A stretch of 5,346 nt of DNA from Planctomycetaceae bacterium (GCA_007129635.1 SKVE01000063.1:1-5346), one strand, 5' to 3'; counted from the first letter of the stretch, positions 1 to 5,346 are shown. Program-made: numbers and translations. Notes: generated from the letters alone by a model not told the origin.

Positions 1-185
1 AAATCAAGCTTCTTATCGGCTAGTTTACCGAGCCAGCGGCCAGACAGATAGGGGGCGGTCCCTCGGACGCTTACGATTCGACGAGAGATGGAAAGATCTT
101 GGTGACGACGGACATCGAGGTTTCGCCTTTTTGGCCTTCATTGGCCTGATCTTGACGAAGACTTATCCTTCCGCGGGCTACTTGA
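1..185. other. Left-edge stretch without a supported gene
   Basis: I see no complete gene here. One minus-strand frame running off the left edge (about 3-95) reads RGTAPYLSGRWLGKLADKK, which is protein-like, but it has no credible start codon and I cannot assign it. Another minus-strand frame contains a short ATG-started peptide, MSVVTKIFPSLVES, ending at about position 71. A plus-strand frame is open from base 2 to 436, but its composition is not protein-like and it runs antisense into the methyltransferase. The stretch may hold the eroded end of a neighbouring gene. Confidence 0.3.
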
Positions 186-221
186 GGGCGACTATGGGCA
201 GAGCAGAACCTGCCGGGCGGA

Positions 222-227
222 AAGGAG
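222..227 (+). promoter_or_regulatory. Shine-Dalgarno AAGGAG ahead of a non-standard start (ATA)
   Basis: AAGGAG is followed by six bases and then ATA at 234, in frame with the small ORF ending at 368. The spacing is right for an initiation site, but the codon is ATA, not ATG, GTG or TTG. This suggests either a start codon lost by one G-to-A change or a very unusual start. Confidence 0.4.
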
Positions 228-233
228 TTTTTC

Positions 234-368
234 ATAGAAGAGATACGGCGGACTGCCCCGCCGGCCCGGGCGATCGTGCGTCTCCGCTTCTCGGCTGCCC
301 AGGACGAACAGATGCGGCAGTTGGCGGACAAGCACAATCGGGGGGAATTGACGGAAGAGGAGCGCTAA
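234..368 (+). pseudogene. Small planctomycete-type protein, probable remnant (44 codons)
   Basis: The frame 186-368 is open, and its last part reads ARAIVRLRFSAAQDEQM, then RQLADKHNRGELTEEER and a TAA. As I remember it, this follows the pattern of a common small planctomycete protein type of unknown function: a short helix ending in LxFS, then a D-x-x-RM-like helix, then NRxGxLTxEE. Members normally continue about 20 residues beyond the EEER point, usually finishing near a lysine/arginine-rich SKAR-like end, so this copy looks truncated. No ATG, GTG or TTG lies suitably upstream. The best Shine-Dalgarno (222-227) points to ATA at 234. The missing start and short tail together favour a decayed gene. 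It ends 10 bases before the stop of the convergent methyltransferase gene. A functional 44-residue protein starting at ATA or at the GTG at 276 is possible but less likely. Confidence 0.45.
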
Positions 369-378
369 CGTGTTTTGT

Positions 379-984
379 TTACGGTTCGTCGTCATCGACG
401 AGCGGTTTCTTCCTGAGCTTCAGTGGGGTGGTGTAGACGTACAAATAATGGGGCACTCCGTCGACTTTCGAGTCCATCGTGATCGTCTTGTCCGGCGTAA
501 CGCCTCGGATGCCATAATCGTGCGCCACGATGCGGGAACCCGGCTTGAGTTCCTGTAATTGCGGGATCAGCCGTGCATTCATTTCCGGCAGCAGGTACAA
601 CGTGACGACGGTTGCCGGTGTCAGGTCGACGGTAAACACATCGCGCCGCTGGACGGTCACCAGATCCTGGACGTTGTTCCGCTGGATGTTCTCCAGCGAC
701 TCGCGAACGCGGACCGGATTGATGTCGTAACCGATCGCTCGGCAGCCATACAACTTGGCCGCCCTCACCACGATCCTTCCATCGCCGCATCCCAGATCAT
801 ACAGCACGTCCTCCTTGGTGACCTCGGCCAGATCGAGCATCTTGGTGACCACGTCGCTGGGGGTGCCCACATAGACAACGTCGGGCGTTCGGCCGCCACC
901 CTCGTCGTCGCTAGTTGCGGCCCAGGCCGCCAGCGGCAGTTGCCATACGGCCAACGCAACGAACAACATAAACTTTCTGGACAT
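379..984 (-). CDS. Signal-peptide-bearing class I SAM-dependent methyltransferase
   Basis: This 201-residue protein has the Rossmann-fold methyltransferase signature. Motif I, DLGCGDGRI, is at residues 63-71, the acidic residue after strand beta-2 is in GYDINP (85-90), QRRDVFTVDL is at 112-121, and LYLLPEMN at 129-136 lies where the catalytic-face motif IV sits. The spacing from YVGTP (38-42) through VVTKML to motif I, and the late PGSRIVAHDY stretch (148-157), resemble the FAM173/ATPSC-KMT type of lysine methyltransferase and its bacterial relatives; this likeness is from memory. Residues 1-23 form a typical Sec signal: a basic start (SRK), a hydrophobic core (FMLFVALAVW) and an AWA-A cleavage site, so the enzyme is predicted to be exported or membrane-anchored. 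That is odd for a SAM user. The ATG at 984 is supported by AGGAG nine bases upstream. The substrate is unknown. The gene stands alone, convergent with the small remnant on its left and divergent from pepF. Confidence 0.85.
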   Translation of the reverse strand: MSRKFMLFVALAVWQLPLAAWAATSDDEGGGRTPDVVYVGTPSDVVTKMLDLAEVTKEDVLYDLGCGDGRIVVRAAKLYGCRAIGYDINPVRVRESLENIQRNNVQDLVTVQRRDVFTVDLTPATVVTLYLLPEMNARLIPQLQELKPGSRIVAHDYGIRGVTPDKTITMDSKVDGVPHYLYVYTTPLKLRKKPLVDDDEP

Positions 985-993
985 CAGACCATT

Positions 994-998
994 CTCCT
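994..998 (-). promoter_or_regulatory. Ribosome binding site of the methyltransferase gene
   Basis: On the minus strand AGGAG lies nine bases before the ATG at 984 and fixes that start. A nearer ATG (992-990) overlaps this region but is out of frame. A strong hairpin ends only two bases upstream of this site. Confidence 0.65.
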
Positions 999-1000
999 AA

Positions 1001-1017
1001 CGCGGCCGTCGGCCGCG
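1001..1017. repeat. Perfect 7-bp GC-only hairpin next to a Shine-Dalgarno
   Basis: CGCGGCC, a 3-base loop (GTC) and GGCCGCG form a perfect inverted repeat. In the methyltransferase mRNA it folds just upstream of AGGAG, with only two bases between. It could affect ribosome access or mRNA 5'-end stability. It has no T-tract, so it is not a standard intrinsic terminator. Confidence 0.5.
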
Positions 1018-1029
1018 AGCCAAAAGTAG

Positions 1030-1114
1030 CACGGATGGCAAAGCCGGGGCACGGATCAGCCGCGCATTGTCGGACGAGATTGCAAAGTCTGCGAGACTCT
1101 CATCCGTGCCTCGG
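1030..1114. repeat. Three-copy GCACGGAT repeat with 13-bp stem
   Basis: GCACGGATG occurs at 1030-1038, GCACGGAT at 1049-1056, and the reverse complement CATCCGTGC at 1101-1109. The second copy extends into a 13-position stem, 1044-1056 with 1102-1114, fully paired in a plus-strand RNA if one G-U is allowed. The first copy can compete for the same partner over nine bases. The loop holds a smaller perfect hairpin, AGTCT-GCG-AGACT (1086-1098). The element lies in the divergent region between the methyltransferase and pepF. It may be a dispersed extragenic repeat or a leader structure; nothing identifies a ligand-binding riboswitch. Confidence 0.45.
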
Positions 1115-1172
1115 AAAGTCAGGCATCGCTTGTTTGTTTAGCCGATACGGCCATTCATGGCAAGAGCCCCGG

Positions 1173-1201
1173 TGGCCAGCAGGCCGAAGATGCCTTACAA
1201 T
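1173..1201 (+). promoter_or_regulatory. Weak sigma70-like promoter candidate for pepF
   Basis: TGGCCA (1173-1178) and TACAAT (1196-1201) are separated by 17 bases. The -10 element differs from consensus at one position and the -35 matches at four of six. Transcription would start near 1208, about 50 bases before the pepF ATG. Boxes like this occur by chance, so this is only a candidate. Confidence 0.25.
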
Positions 1202-1260
1202 GATTGGCTTAGGTTTTCCAACATTTCCCGAACCTTCTGTATTCGAGACGGCGATTCTCC

Positions 1261-3060
1261 ATGAAAGTCAAGCAGTTGCCCGAGCGGCGTCAGGTCAAAC
1301 AGGCGGATACCTGGGATCTGAGCAGTCTGTTTTCTAACGATCAAGCATGGGAAGAGGCTTTCCAGCAATACGGTGAACGGATCGCCGATTACGATCGTTT
1401 CCGAAACCGCCTGAGCGAAAGTCCCGCCGTGTTGGCGGAGTGCCTGACGGTGGATGCTGACCTGGATCGGCTGGCCGAACGACTGGGGACCTATGCTTTC
1501 CTGAAGACAACGGAAGATCAGACGAACAGCCATTATCAGGGCCTGATGGCTCGCTTTCAAAACGTGGCGACGCGGGCTAGTCAGGCGGCTAGTTTTATCC
1601 GCCCCGAGATCCTGGCGATGGCCGCCGCCAAGCTCAATGCGTGGCTGGACAGCGACGACCTGGCTCCGTACCGTCTGCTGTTGCAGCGGATCATTCGCTT
1701 CAAGAAGCATACGCTGGGCAAGAAAGAGGAAGAACTGCTGGCCATGCAGGGCGAGATGGCCGGGTCGGCGGCGAAAGCGTTCCGCCAACTGCATGACGCG
1801 GACCTGAAGTTCGGGATGGTGACCGACGAGAAAGGCGAACGCATCGAGCTGAGCAATGCGACCTTCCATCAATTGCTGCTGTCACCCAAACGCAGCGTCC
1901 GACGCACCGCCTTTCGACAGTACTACGAGCAATTTCAGGCTCACCAGAACACCCTGGCCGCGACGCTCAGCGGTTCGATCCTGACCGACGTCTACTACGC
2001 CAAAGCCCGCGGTTACGAGAGTTCCCTGGCGGCCGCTTTGTTCCCGGACAATGTGCCGGCCAGCGTCTACGAAAACCTGATCGCCGCCGTCCACCGCCAA
2101 CTGCCGTCGGTACATGGCTACTTCGATCTGCGACGCCGCAAGATGAAGCTGAAGGACATCCACCATTACGATACCTACGCACCCATCCTGAGCGAAGTCA
2201 AGGTGCGGCGGACTTGGAACCAGGCGGTGACGGATGTGGTTCGAGCACTCGAACCGCTGGGCAGCGAGTACTGCCAGGTGCTGGAACAAGGCCTGAAAGG
2301 CCGTTGGTGCGACCGTTATCCGAATCGCGGCAAACAGAGCGGTGCGTTCAGTTGCGGCACGTTCGACGGCGATCCGTATATCCTGATGAATTACAAGCCC
2401 CAGGTGCTGGAAGATACCTTCACCCTGGCTCATGAGGCCGGGCATTCGATGCATTCCTACTACTCGGCACGTCACCAGCCGTTTGTGTATTACGACTATA
2501 CGATCTTCGTTGCGGAAGTGGCCAGCACGTTCAACGAACAATTGCTGTTCCGGCACTTGATGCAGCGCGCTCGCGATGATCGTTATCGCGCGTATCTGAT
2601 CAGTCGCGAGATCGACAGCATCCGAGCCACGATCGTGCGGCAGACCATGTTCGCCGAATTCGAGAAGATCACGCACGAGATGGCCGAGGCTGGCCAGCCT
2701 CTGACCGTCCAGACGTTCCAAGACGCCTACCGCGGTTTGTTGCAGCAGTACTTCGGGCCCGACTTTGCCCTGGACGACCCGTTGGCATTGGAGTGCTTCC
2801 GCATCCCGCACTTCTACCGAGCGTTCTACGTCTACAAATACGCCACCGGGCTGGCCGCCGCCATCGCGCTGAGCCAACGCGTGCTCAGCGGCGGTCAGAC
2901 GGAATTGGATCAGTACCTGCAGTTCCTCCAGGCCGGCCGCTCCCAAGACCCCCTCGATCTATTGCGCGACGCGGGTGTCGATATGAGCCAGCCCGAGCCG
3001 GTCGAGACGGCATTGAAACACTTCGACACGCTGGTCCAACAATTGGACGACCTGCTATGA
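1261..3060 (+). CDS. pepF: Oligoendopeptidase F, M3 family zinc metallopeptidase
   Basis: This 599-residue protein has the full length usual for PepF, a cytoplasmic zinc peptidase that cleaves short peptides and helps in peptide turnover. The catalytic motif HEAGH is at residues 391-395, with zinc ligands H391 and H395 and catalytic E392. The third ligand is E419 in VAEVASTFNE, 28 residues after H391, as expected for family M3. The GAFSCGTFDGDPYILMNY stretch (361-378) precedes it, and the substrate-binding HFYRAFYVYKYATG block (517-530) follows. The N-terminal helical region begins with the PepF-like TWDLSSLF (17-24). No signal peptide is present. An in-frame TAG at 1210-1212 limits upstream extension, and ATG 1261 is the only good start, although no Shine-Dalgarno is visible. 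The gene is single, divergent from the methyltransferase, and followed after 30 bases by a large inverted repeat. All key residues are intact, so it should be active. Confidence 0.96.
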   Translation: MKVKQLPERRQVKQADTWDLSSLFSNDQAWEEAFQQYGERIADYDRFRNRLSESPAVLAECLTVDADLDRLAERLGTYAFLKTTEDQTNSHYQGLMARFQNVATRASQAASFIRPEILAMAAAKLNAWLDSDDLAPYRLLLQRIIRFKKHTLGKKEEELLAMQGEMAGSAAKAFRQLHDADLKFGMVTDEKGERIELSNATFHQLLLSPKRSVRRTAFRQYYEQFQAHQNTLAATLSGSILTDVYYAKARGYESSLAAALFPDNVPASVYENLIAAVHRQLPSVHGYFDLRRRKMKLKDIHHYDTYAPILSEVKVRRTWNQAVTDVVRALEPLGSEYCQVLEQGLKGRWCDRYPNRGKQSGAFSCGTFDGDPYILMNYKPQVLEDTFTLAHEAGHSMHSYYSARHQPFVYYDYTIFVAEVASTFNEQLLFRHLMQRARDDRYRAYLISREIDSIRATIVRQTMFAEFEKITHEMAEAGQPLTVQTFQDAYRGLLQQYFGPDFALDDPLALECFRIPHFYRAFYVYKYATGLAAAIALSQRVLSGGQTELDQYLQFLQAGRSQDPLDLLRDAGVDMSQPEPVETALKHFDTLVQQLDDLL

Positions 3061-3090
3061 TCCGTTTTTCTTGGTAGAATCGGCGAGAAC

Positions 3091-3165
3091 GGGGGTCGGG
3101 AGTCGTTTTCGGAGGAAATGTCTTCCAGGTGGTTCGCCGTTGCCCGAAAACGACTCCCGACCCCC
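3091..3165. repeat. 75-nt element with perfect 22-bp inverted arms (REPIN/MITE-like)
   Basis: The arm at 3091-3112, starting GGGGGTCGGGAGTCG, is exactly reverse-complemented at 3144-3165, with a 31-base spacer that holds a small GGAA/TTCC hairpin. It begins 30 bases after the pepF stop. Overall size and design (two identical arms facing each other around a short spacer, extragenic) fit a REPIN or a very small MITE moved in trans by a RAYT-like or other transposase. No transposase gene is in the window. As RNA it would fold into a very stable hairpin that could protect or end the pepF transcript, but no U-tract follows, so it is not a classical intrinsic terminator. Confidence 0.65.
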
Positions 3166-3456
3166 TCGGCCTCAGATCCGTTGCCTTGGGTTCCGATCCG
3201 CGATCATGTCGTTCTTCCGACGTTCTGTTGGCCGCCACTGCTTCCACGCCTGAAGAGAAAAGGAAGAGAACGACCTCCCGACGTTCCTGATTCCCGCATG
3301 GTATCCCGCGCGTCCTGCCATCGGCAAGCACTTTTTCCGAGATCTTTCTGCGGGCCTCGGAAACGCTCCGAGATGCTTGGTTTGGCATTCCCGTGGCCCA
3401 GCGATCATGCCATCTTTTGAGTGCGGTGGCTTGTCCACACGGGCAGTTCGTCGTCT
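3166..3456. other. Intergenic stretch without a supported gene
   Basis: No frame here is convincing on either strand. Minus-strand frames stay open over 3172-3573 and 2885-3511, but their sequences are rich in Arg, Ser and Gly and lack a recognisable fold. Small repeats are present: CCGACGTTC occurs at 3217-3225 and 3278-3286, and overlapping inverted repeats lie at 3334-3372. The stretch may be eroded coding DNA or a dispersed planctomycete intergenic sequence. Confidence 0.4.
3334..3372. repeat. Overlapping alternative hairpins
   Basis: TTTCCGAG (3334-3341) pairs perfectly with CTCGGAAA (3356-3363) around a 14-base loop. The same CTCGG (3356-3360) can instead pair with CCGAG (3368-3372) around a 7-base loop. 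The two folds exclude each other. No neighbouring gene start makes an attenuator role obvious. Confidence 0.35.
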
Positions 3457-3573
3457 GGCGTCGGTAACCAACTCGTGGTCCAACAACCGCGCCAACAGCG
3501 GGTGCCACCACGTGCGGGTCTTTCCCGGCCGGTCTGCGCGTTTCGAATTGTCAATGTGTCGCGGTTCGTCCAT
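3457..3573 (-). pseudogene. Possible N-terminal gene remnant (WWHPLLARLLDHEL)
   Basis: From the ATG at 3573 the minus strand encodes a hydrophilic start followed by TWWHPLLARLLDHELVTDA (residues 21-39). That amphipathic, Trp- and Leu-rich segment looks like the beginning of a real protein. After residue 39 the frame turns to low-quality Arg-rich sequence. In a different frame, directly after that point, the strand reads PDDELPVWTSHRTQKMA and a TGA at 3407-3405, which would fit a frameshift or a deletion joining two gene pieces. No clear Shine-Dalgarno precedes the ATG. I do not recognise a named family; the call rests on sequence quality only. Confidence 0.25.
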
Positions 3574-3658
3574 CGTGGCAGACTACCCGATGCACCGCCC
3601 CATGCCCAGCCGGACCACCGCTTCTGGGTCTTCCGGCGTTTGGGGCAGGAAGCGGGAG

Positions 3659-3814
3659 AAGACCGACGCTGACAGAGTTCGCACGAACTTGTCGATGGCA
3701 GTCACACGTGCCATCAACAGCATCCGCGACGAGCATCCCGTACTCGCCCGACACGTTCCCCCGGCCGACGAGAGCGTCGGGAAAACGGGTGATCATTCGA
3801 CGAATCATCCTTGG
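3659..3814 (+). pseudogene. Possible C-terminal gene remnant (RVRTNLSMAVTRAINSI motif)
   Basis: The plus-strand frame through 3659-3814 reads DADRVRTNLSMAVTRAINSI, then RDEHPVLARHV. From memory this follows a pattern found near the C-terminus of some planctomycete and actinobacterial regulators or ATPases: D-A-x-R-x-R-x-N-h-x-x-A-h-x-x-A-I-x-x-I, then P-x-L-x-x-H-[LV] and a TGxxCxY end. The following SVGKTGDHSTNHPW keeps a faint likeness to that end but lacks the Cys and Tyr. No upstream portion of such a protein is in frame: the frame continues leftward only as far as 3377 with no recognisable domain, and rightward it runs antisense into the DUF1552 gene. An isolated tail like this is best read as a decayed gene; chance similarity is possible. 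Confidence 0.3.
3765..3780 (-). terminator. Hairpin downstream of the DUF1552 gene, weak terminator candidate
   Basis: CCGACG, a 4-base loop and CGTCGG form a perfect 6-bp stem about 75 bases beyond the DUF1552 stop. On the minus strand no T-run follows, so factor-independent termination is doubtful. It is the nearest stable hairpin to the end of that operon. Confidence 0.2.
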
Positions 3815-3856
3815 CGGGTGCTAACTTCATGTGCGACCACGGATTTATCGGGCGCG

Positions 3857-5158
3857 TCACGTGTCGTCGATCATCTCCAGGCCGGTCATTGTTCCGGTGC
3901 TGGATGCAAAGCCGTCCTGCGAAAGGCCGCAACGCTGCATGACGCTAACAAACAGGTTGGGCAGCGGATAGTTGTTGCGGCGGTCAAAGGCCAGATGTTG
4001 GCCATGTCGGAAACCGCCGCCAGCCACCAGGACCGGCATGTTCTTGTTGTCATGGCTGGATCCGTTGCCCAGGTTGCTGGTCAGCAGGACGGTCGTATGG
4101 TCCAGCAGATTGCCGTACTGGTCGCCCGTCTTGTCCAACGTGCGAAGGAAATCGCCCCAGGCCTGGATGATGGCGGATTCGACGATCGCCAATTGTTCCA
4201 GCTTCTGTTGGTCTCGCCCGTGATGGCTTAGCGCGTGATACCCCTCCTGGACACCTGCCAACGGCAGAACGCCGCCGGAGCCCCCTAGGTGGTAGGCGAT
4301 AAACCGAGTCGAATCGGTTTCCAACGCCAATCGAACCATATCGCTCATCAACTTCTGGCGGCCGACGAAGTCGTTCGGGTTCGAAATATCGATGGGCTGT
4401 GTGGCGTCGACTTCCGGTTTTGGTCGACGTGCCCAGTTTTCCGACTCGGTCATCCGCTGTTCCAGTTCCCGGACGCTGGAGAAGTAGTCATCCAATCGCT
4501 GCCGGTCGCCGGGTCCCAATTGGCGAGTGAGTCGCCTCGCGTCTTCGGCCACGACATCCATCACGCTCAACCCCTGGCGGACCCGCTGAGCTTGACGAAC
4601 TCGCTCGGTTTCCGATTTGTCGATGAACAACTGGGCGAACAACCGTGACGGCGAGTTTTCGGCGGGGATCATCGCGCCGCTGTCCGTATAGGACGGGCTG
4701 TTACTGCCACTGCTGCCCAACACCAAGGAGGGAAAACGCGTCGCGTGCCCCAAAAACTTGGCCAGATGCTGATCCAGCGAGATCGTATTTTTGGCTCGAC
4801 CCGAACTGCCCACAGGATTGGCCGTCAACAGACTGGCTTCGGCCCGGTGCCCGCCCGTCACGCCCGGGTGCGACGTGCCCGAGATCACGGTGAACCGGTC
4901 GCGCAGATCGTCGATCAGTTCCAGGTACGGACTCGCCTGGTAGTCACGTCCGGCTTGCTCTGGATTCAGGTTCTCTGCGACCAGCCCCAACCCCAAGGTC
5001 ATCGCAACCAAGCGTTTGGGCGATAAATTGTCCGTTCCACGACCAAATGCTTGCTGCATGGCGCTCAACCACGGGATACCCAGGGCGACCCCGGCTCCGC
5101 GTAACAGCGTGCGACGATCCAGACGGCGACCTGTGTGAACGTAGACTTTGGAAAGCAT
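3857..5158 (-). CDS. DUF1552 (HXXSHH) family protein, Tat-exported
   Basis: This 433-residue protein belongs to the DUF1552 family, whose hallmark HxxSHH motif appears as HALSHH at residues 308-313. Its function is not established. Members are abundant in planctomycetes, almost always beside a DUF1592/DUF1585 partner as here, and their fold is thought to be related to DUF1501/alkaline-phosphatase-like proteins. The N-terminus has a twin-arginine signal: LDRRTLLRG (13-21) followed by the moderately hydrophobic [14 protein letters not shown] (21-34), so export of a folded, perhaps metal-binding, protein is expected. Other conserved-looking segments are [10 protein letters not shown] (95-104), with two His, and the C-terminal [23 protein letters not shown] (360-382), which resembles the metal-site end of sulfatase-like folds. 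ATG 5158 is supported by AAGGAG eight bases upstream. It starts 24 bases after the stop of the upstream DUF1585 gene, so the two are probably co-transcribed. No truncation is seen. Confidence 0.92.
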   Translation of the reverse strand: MLSKVYVHTGRRLDRRTLLRGAGVALGIPWLSAMQQAFGRGTDNLSPKRLVAMTLGLGLVAENLNPEQAGRDYQASPYLELIDDLRDRFTVISGTSHPGVTGGHRAEASLLTANPVGSSGRAKNTISLDQHLAKFLGHATRFPSLVLGSSGSNSPSYTDSGAMIPAENSPSRLFAQLFIDKSETERVRQAQRVRQGLSVMDVVAEDARRLTRQLGPGDRQRLDDYFSSVRELEQRMTESENWARRPKPEVDATQPIDISNPNDFVGRQKLMSDMVRLALETDSTRFIAYHLGGSGGVLPLAGVQEGYHALSHHGRDQQKLEQLAIVESAIIQAWGDFLRTLDKTGDQYGNLLDHTTVLLTSNLGNGSSHDNKNMPVLVAGGGFRHGQHLAFDRRNNYPLPNLFVSVMQRCGLSQDGFASSTGTMTGLEMIDDT

Positions 5159-5166
5159 CGAGCAGG

Positions 5167-5172
5167 CTCCTT
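5167..5172 (-). promoter_or_regulatory. Ribosome binding site of the DUF1552 gene
   Basis: AAGGAG on the minus strand lies eight bases before the ATG at 5158, within the 24-base gap after the upstream gene's stop. It fixes the start and fits translation from a shared mRNA. Confidence 0.75.
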
Positions 5173-5182
5173 GAACCTTAGG

Positions 5183-5346
5183 TTACTTGGTAAGAAAGAT
5201 CGGGCTGGTTATCACCGCGTGCAGCAACCGGCGCATGCCGAAATCTTCGGCCTTCGCATCACGAACGATTTGATCGACGACATCTCGATCCACCAAAGCG
5301 ACCGGCGCGCCCGTCCCGCAAGTCATGAGCTTCTCGACCACATTAT
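5183..5346 (-). CDS. DUF1592-type protein, C-terminal DUF1585 end (partial)
   Basis: Only the last 53 residues are in the window; the gene continues beyond the right edge. The sequence NVVEKLMTCGTGAPVALVDR, then a DQIVRDAKAEDFGMRRLLHAVI helix pair and TSPIFLTK before TAA, matches the C-terminal DUF1585 domain pattern: a TGxxV..xDR step, a long helix, the hydrophobic LLHAVI helix and a final SPxFLxK. Such domains end large planctomycete proteins of DUF1587-DUF1592-DUF1588-DUF1585 type, often with an N-terminal cytochrome c-like heme domain, and these usually sit directly upstream of a DUF1552 gene as here. The heme domain cannot be seen in this window, so its presence is assumed from the family. 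The function of these proteins is unknown; export to the periplasm is likely. Confidence 0.85.
   Translation of the reverse strand, partial: NVVEKLMTCGTGAPVALVDRDVVDQIVRDAKAEDFGMRRLLHAVITSPIFLTK

Noticed and set aside
2..436. Plus-strand frame open from the left edge to 436
   Set aside because: Its sequence has no protein character and its end is antisense to the methyltransferase C-terminus.
559..1029. 156-codon open frame antisense to the methyltransferase (+)
   Set aside because: It lies opposite a clear methyltransferase gene with a signal peptide and motif I, and is a shadow of it.
1030..1114. CRISPR-like repeat array
   Set aside because: The copies are only 8-9 bases, irregularly spaced and one is inverted; no cas gene is present.
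1195..1872. 225-codon open frame antisense to the start of pepF (-)
   Set aside because: It mirrors pepF codons, has no ribosome site and no recognisable motif.
1882..2946. 354-codon open frame antisense to pepF (-)
   Set aside because: It lies entirely opposite the well-supported pepF gene, its sequence is rich in Gln, Val and Arg without recognisable domains, and high GC codon bias alone produces such frames.
3091..3165. Intrinsic terminator of pepF
   Set aside because: The hairpin is strong but has long 22-bp arms with a 31-base spacer and no T-run after it, so a repeat element is the better reading; a secondary role in mRNA ending is not excluded.
2885..3511. 208-codon open frame (-) spanning the pepF end and the inverted repeat
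   Set aside because: It overlaps the pepF 3' end, runs through the 75-nt inverted-repeat element and is low-complexity Arg/Gly/Ser sequence.
3377..4231. 284-codon open frame (+) over the intergenic region and DUF1552 gene
   Set aside because: The right part is antisense to the DUF1552 gene and the left part has no domain. Only the short 3659-3814 segment is protein-like and is listed separately as a possible remnant.

Overview
The window looks like chromosomal DNA of a planctomycete, most likely a Pirellulales/Rhodopirellula-type bacterium. The main reason is the minus-strand pair at the right end: a DUF1585-ended protein (DUF1592-type) followed by a Tat-exported DUF1552 protein, a combination greatly expanded in planctomycetes. 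Moderately high GC, long antisense open frames and wide gene spacing fit. This assignment is inference from gene content.

Layout. 1-185 holds no gene I can support. 234-368 (+) encodes the recognisable core of a small planctomycete protein type, but it lacks a normal start codon and its C-terminus is cut short, so it is probably a remnant. 379-984 (-) is a class I SAM-dependent methyltransferase with an N-terminal signal peptide. 985-1260 is a divergent intergenic region with a hairpin beside the methyltransferase Shine-Dalgarno, a three-copy GCACGGAT repeat and a weak promoter candidate. 1261-3060 (+) is a complete oligoendopeptidase F (M3 metallopeptidase). 3061-3856 is about 800 bases with no intact gene. 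It contains a 75-nt element with perfect 22-bp inverted arms (REPIN/MITE-like), smaller hairpins and two protein-like fragments on opposite strands that look like decayed genes. 3857-5158 (-) is the DUF1552 protein, and 5183-5346 (-) is the C-terminal end of the DUF1585-containing protein.

How the genes relate. Only the right-hand pair forms a visible operon: same strand, a 24-nt gap and a good Shine-Dalgarno for the second gene. PepF and the methyltransferase are divergent and share no obvious pathway. PepF is expected to clear cytoplasmic peptides, while the methyltransferase and the DUF1552 protein both carry export signals. I did not find a convincing new multi-gene system. The points most worth following are the exported methyltransferase, the uncharacterised DUF1585/DUF1552 pair, the 75-nt inverted-repeat element and the decayed-gene interval around it.
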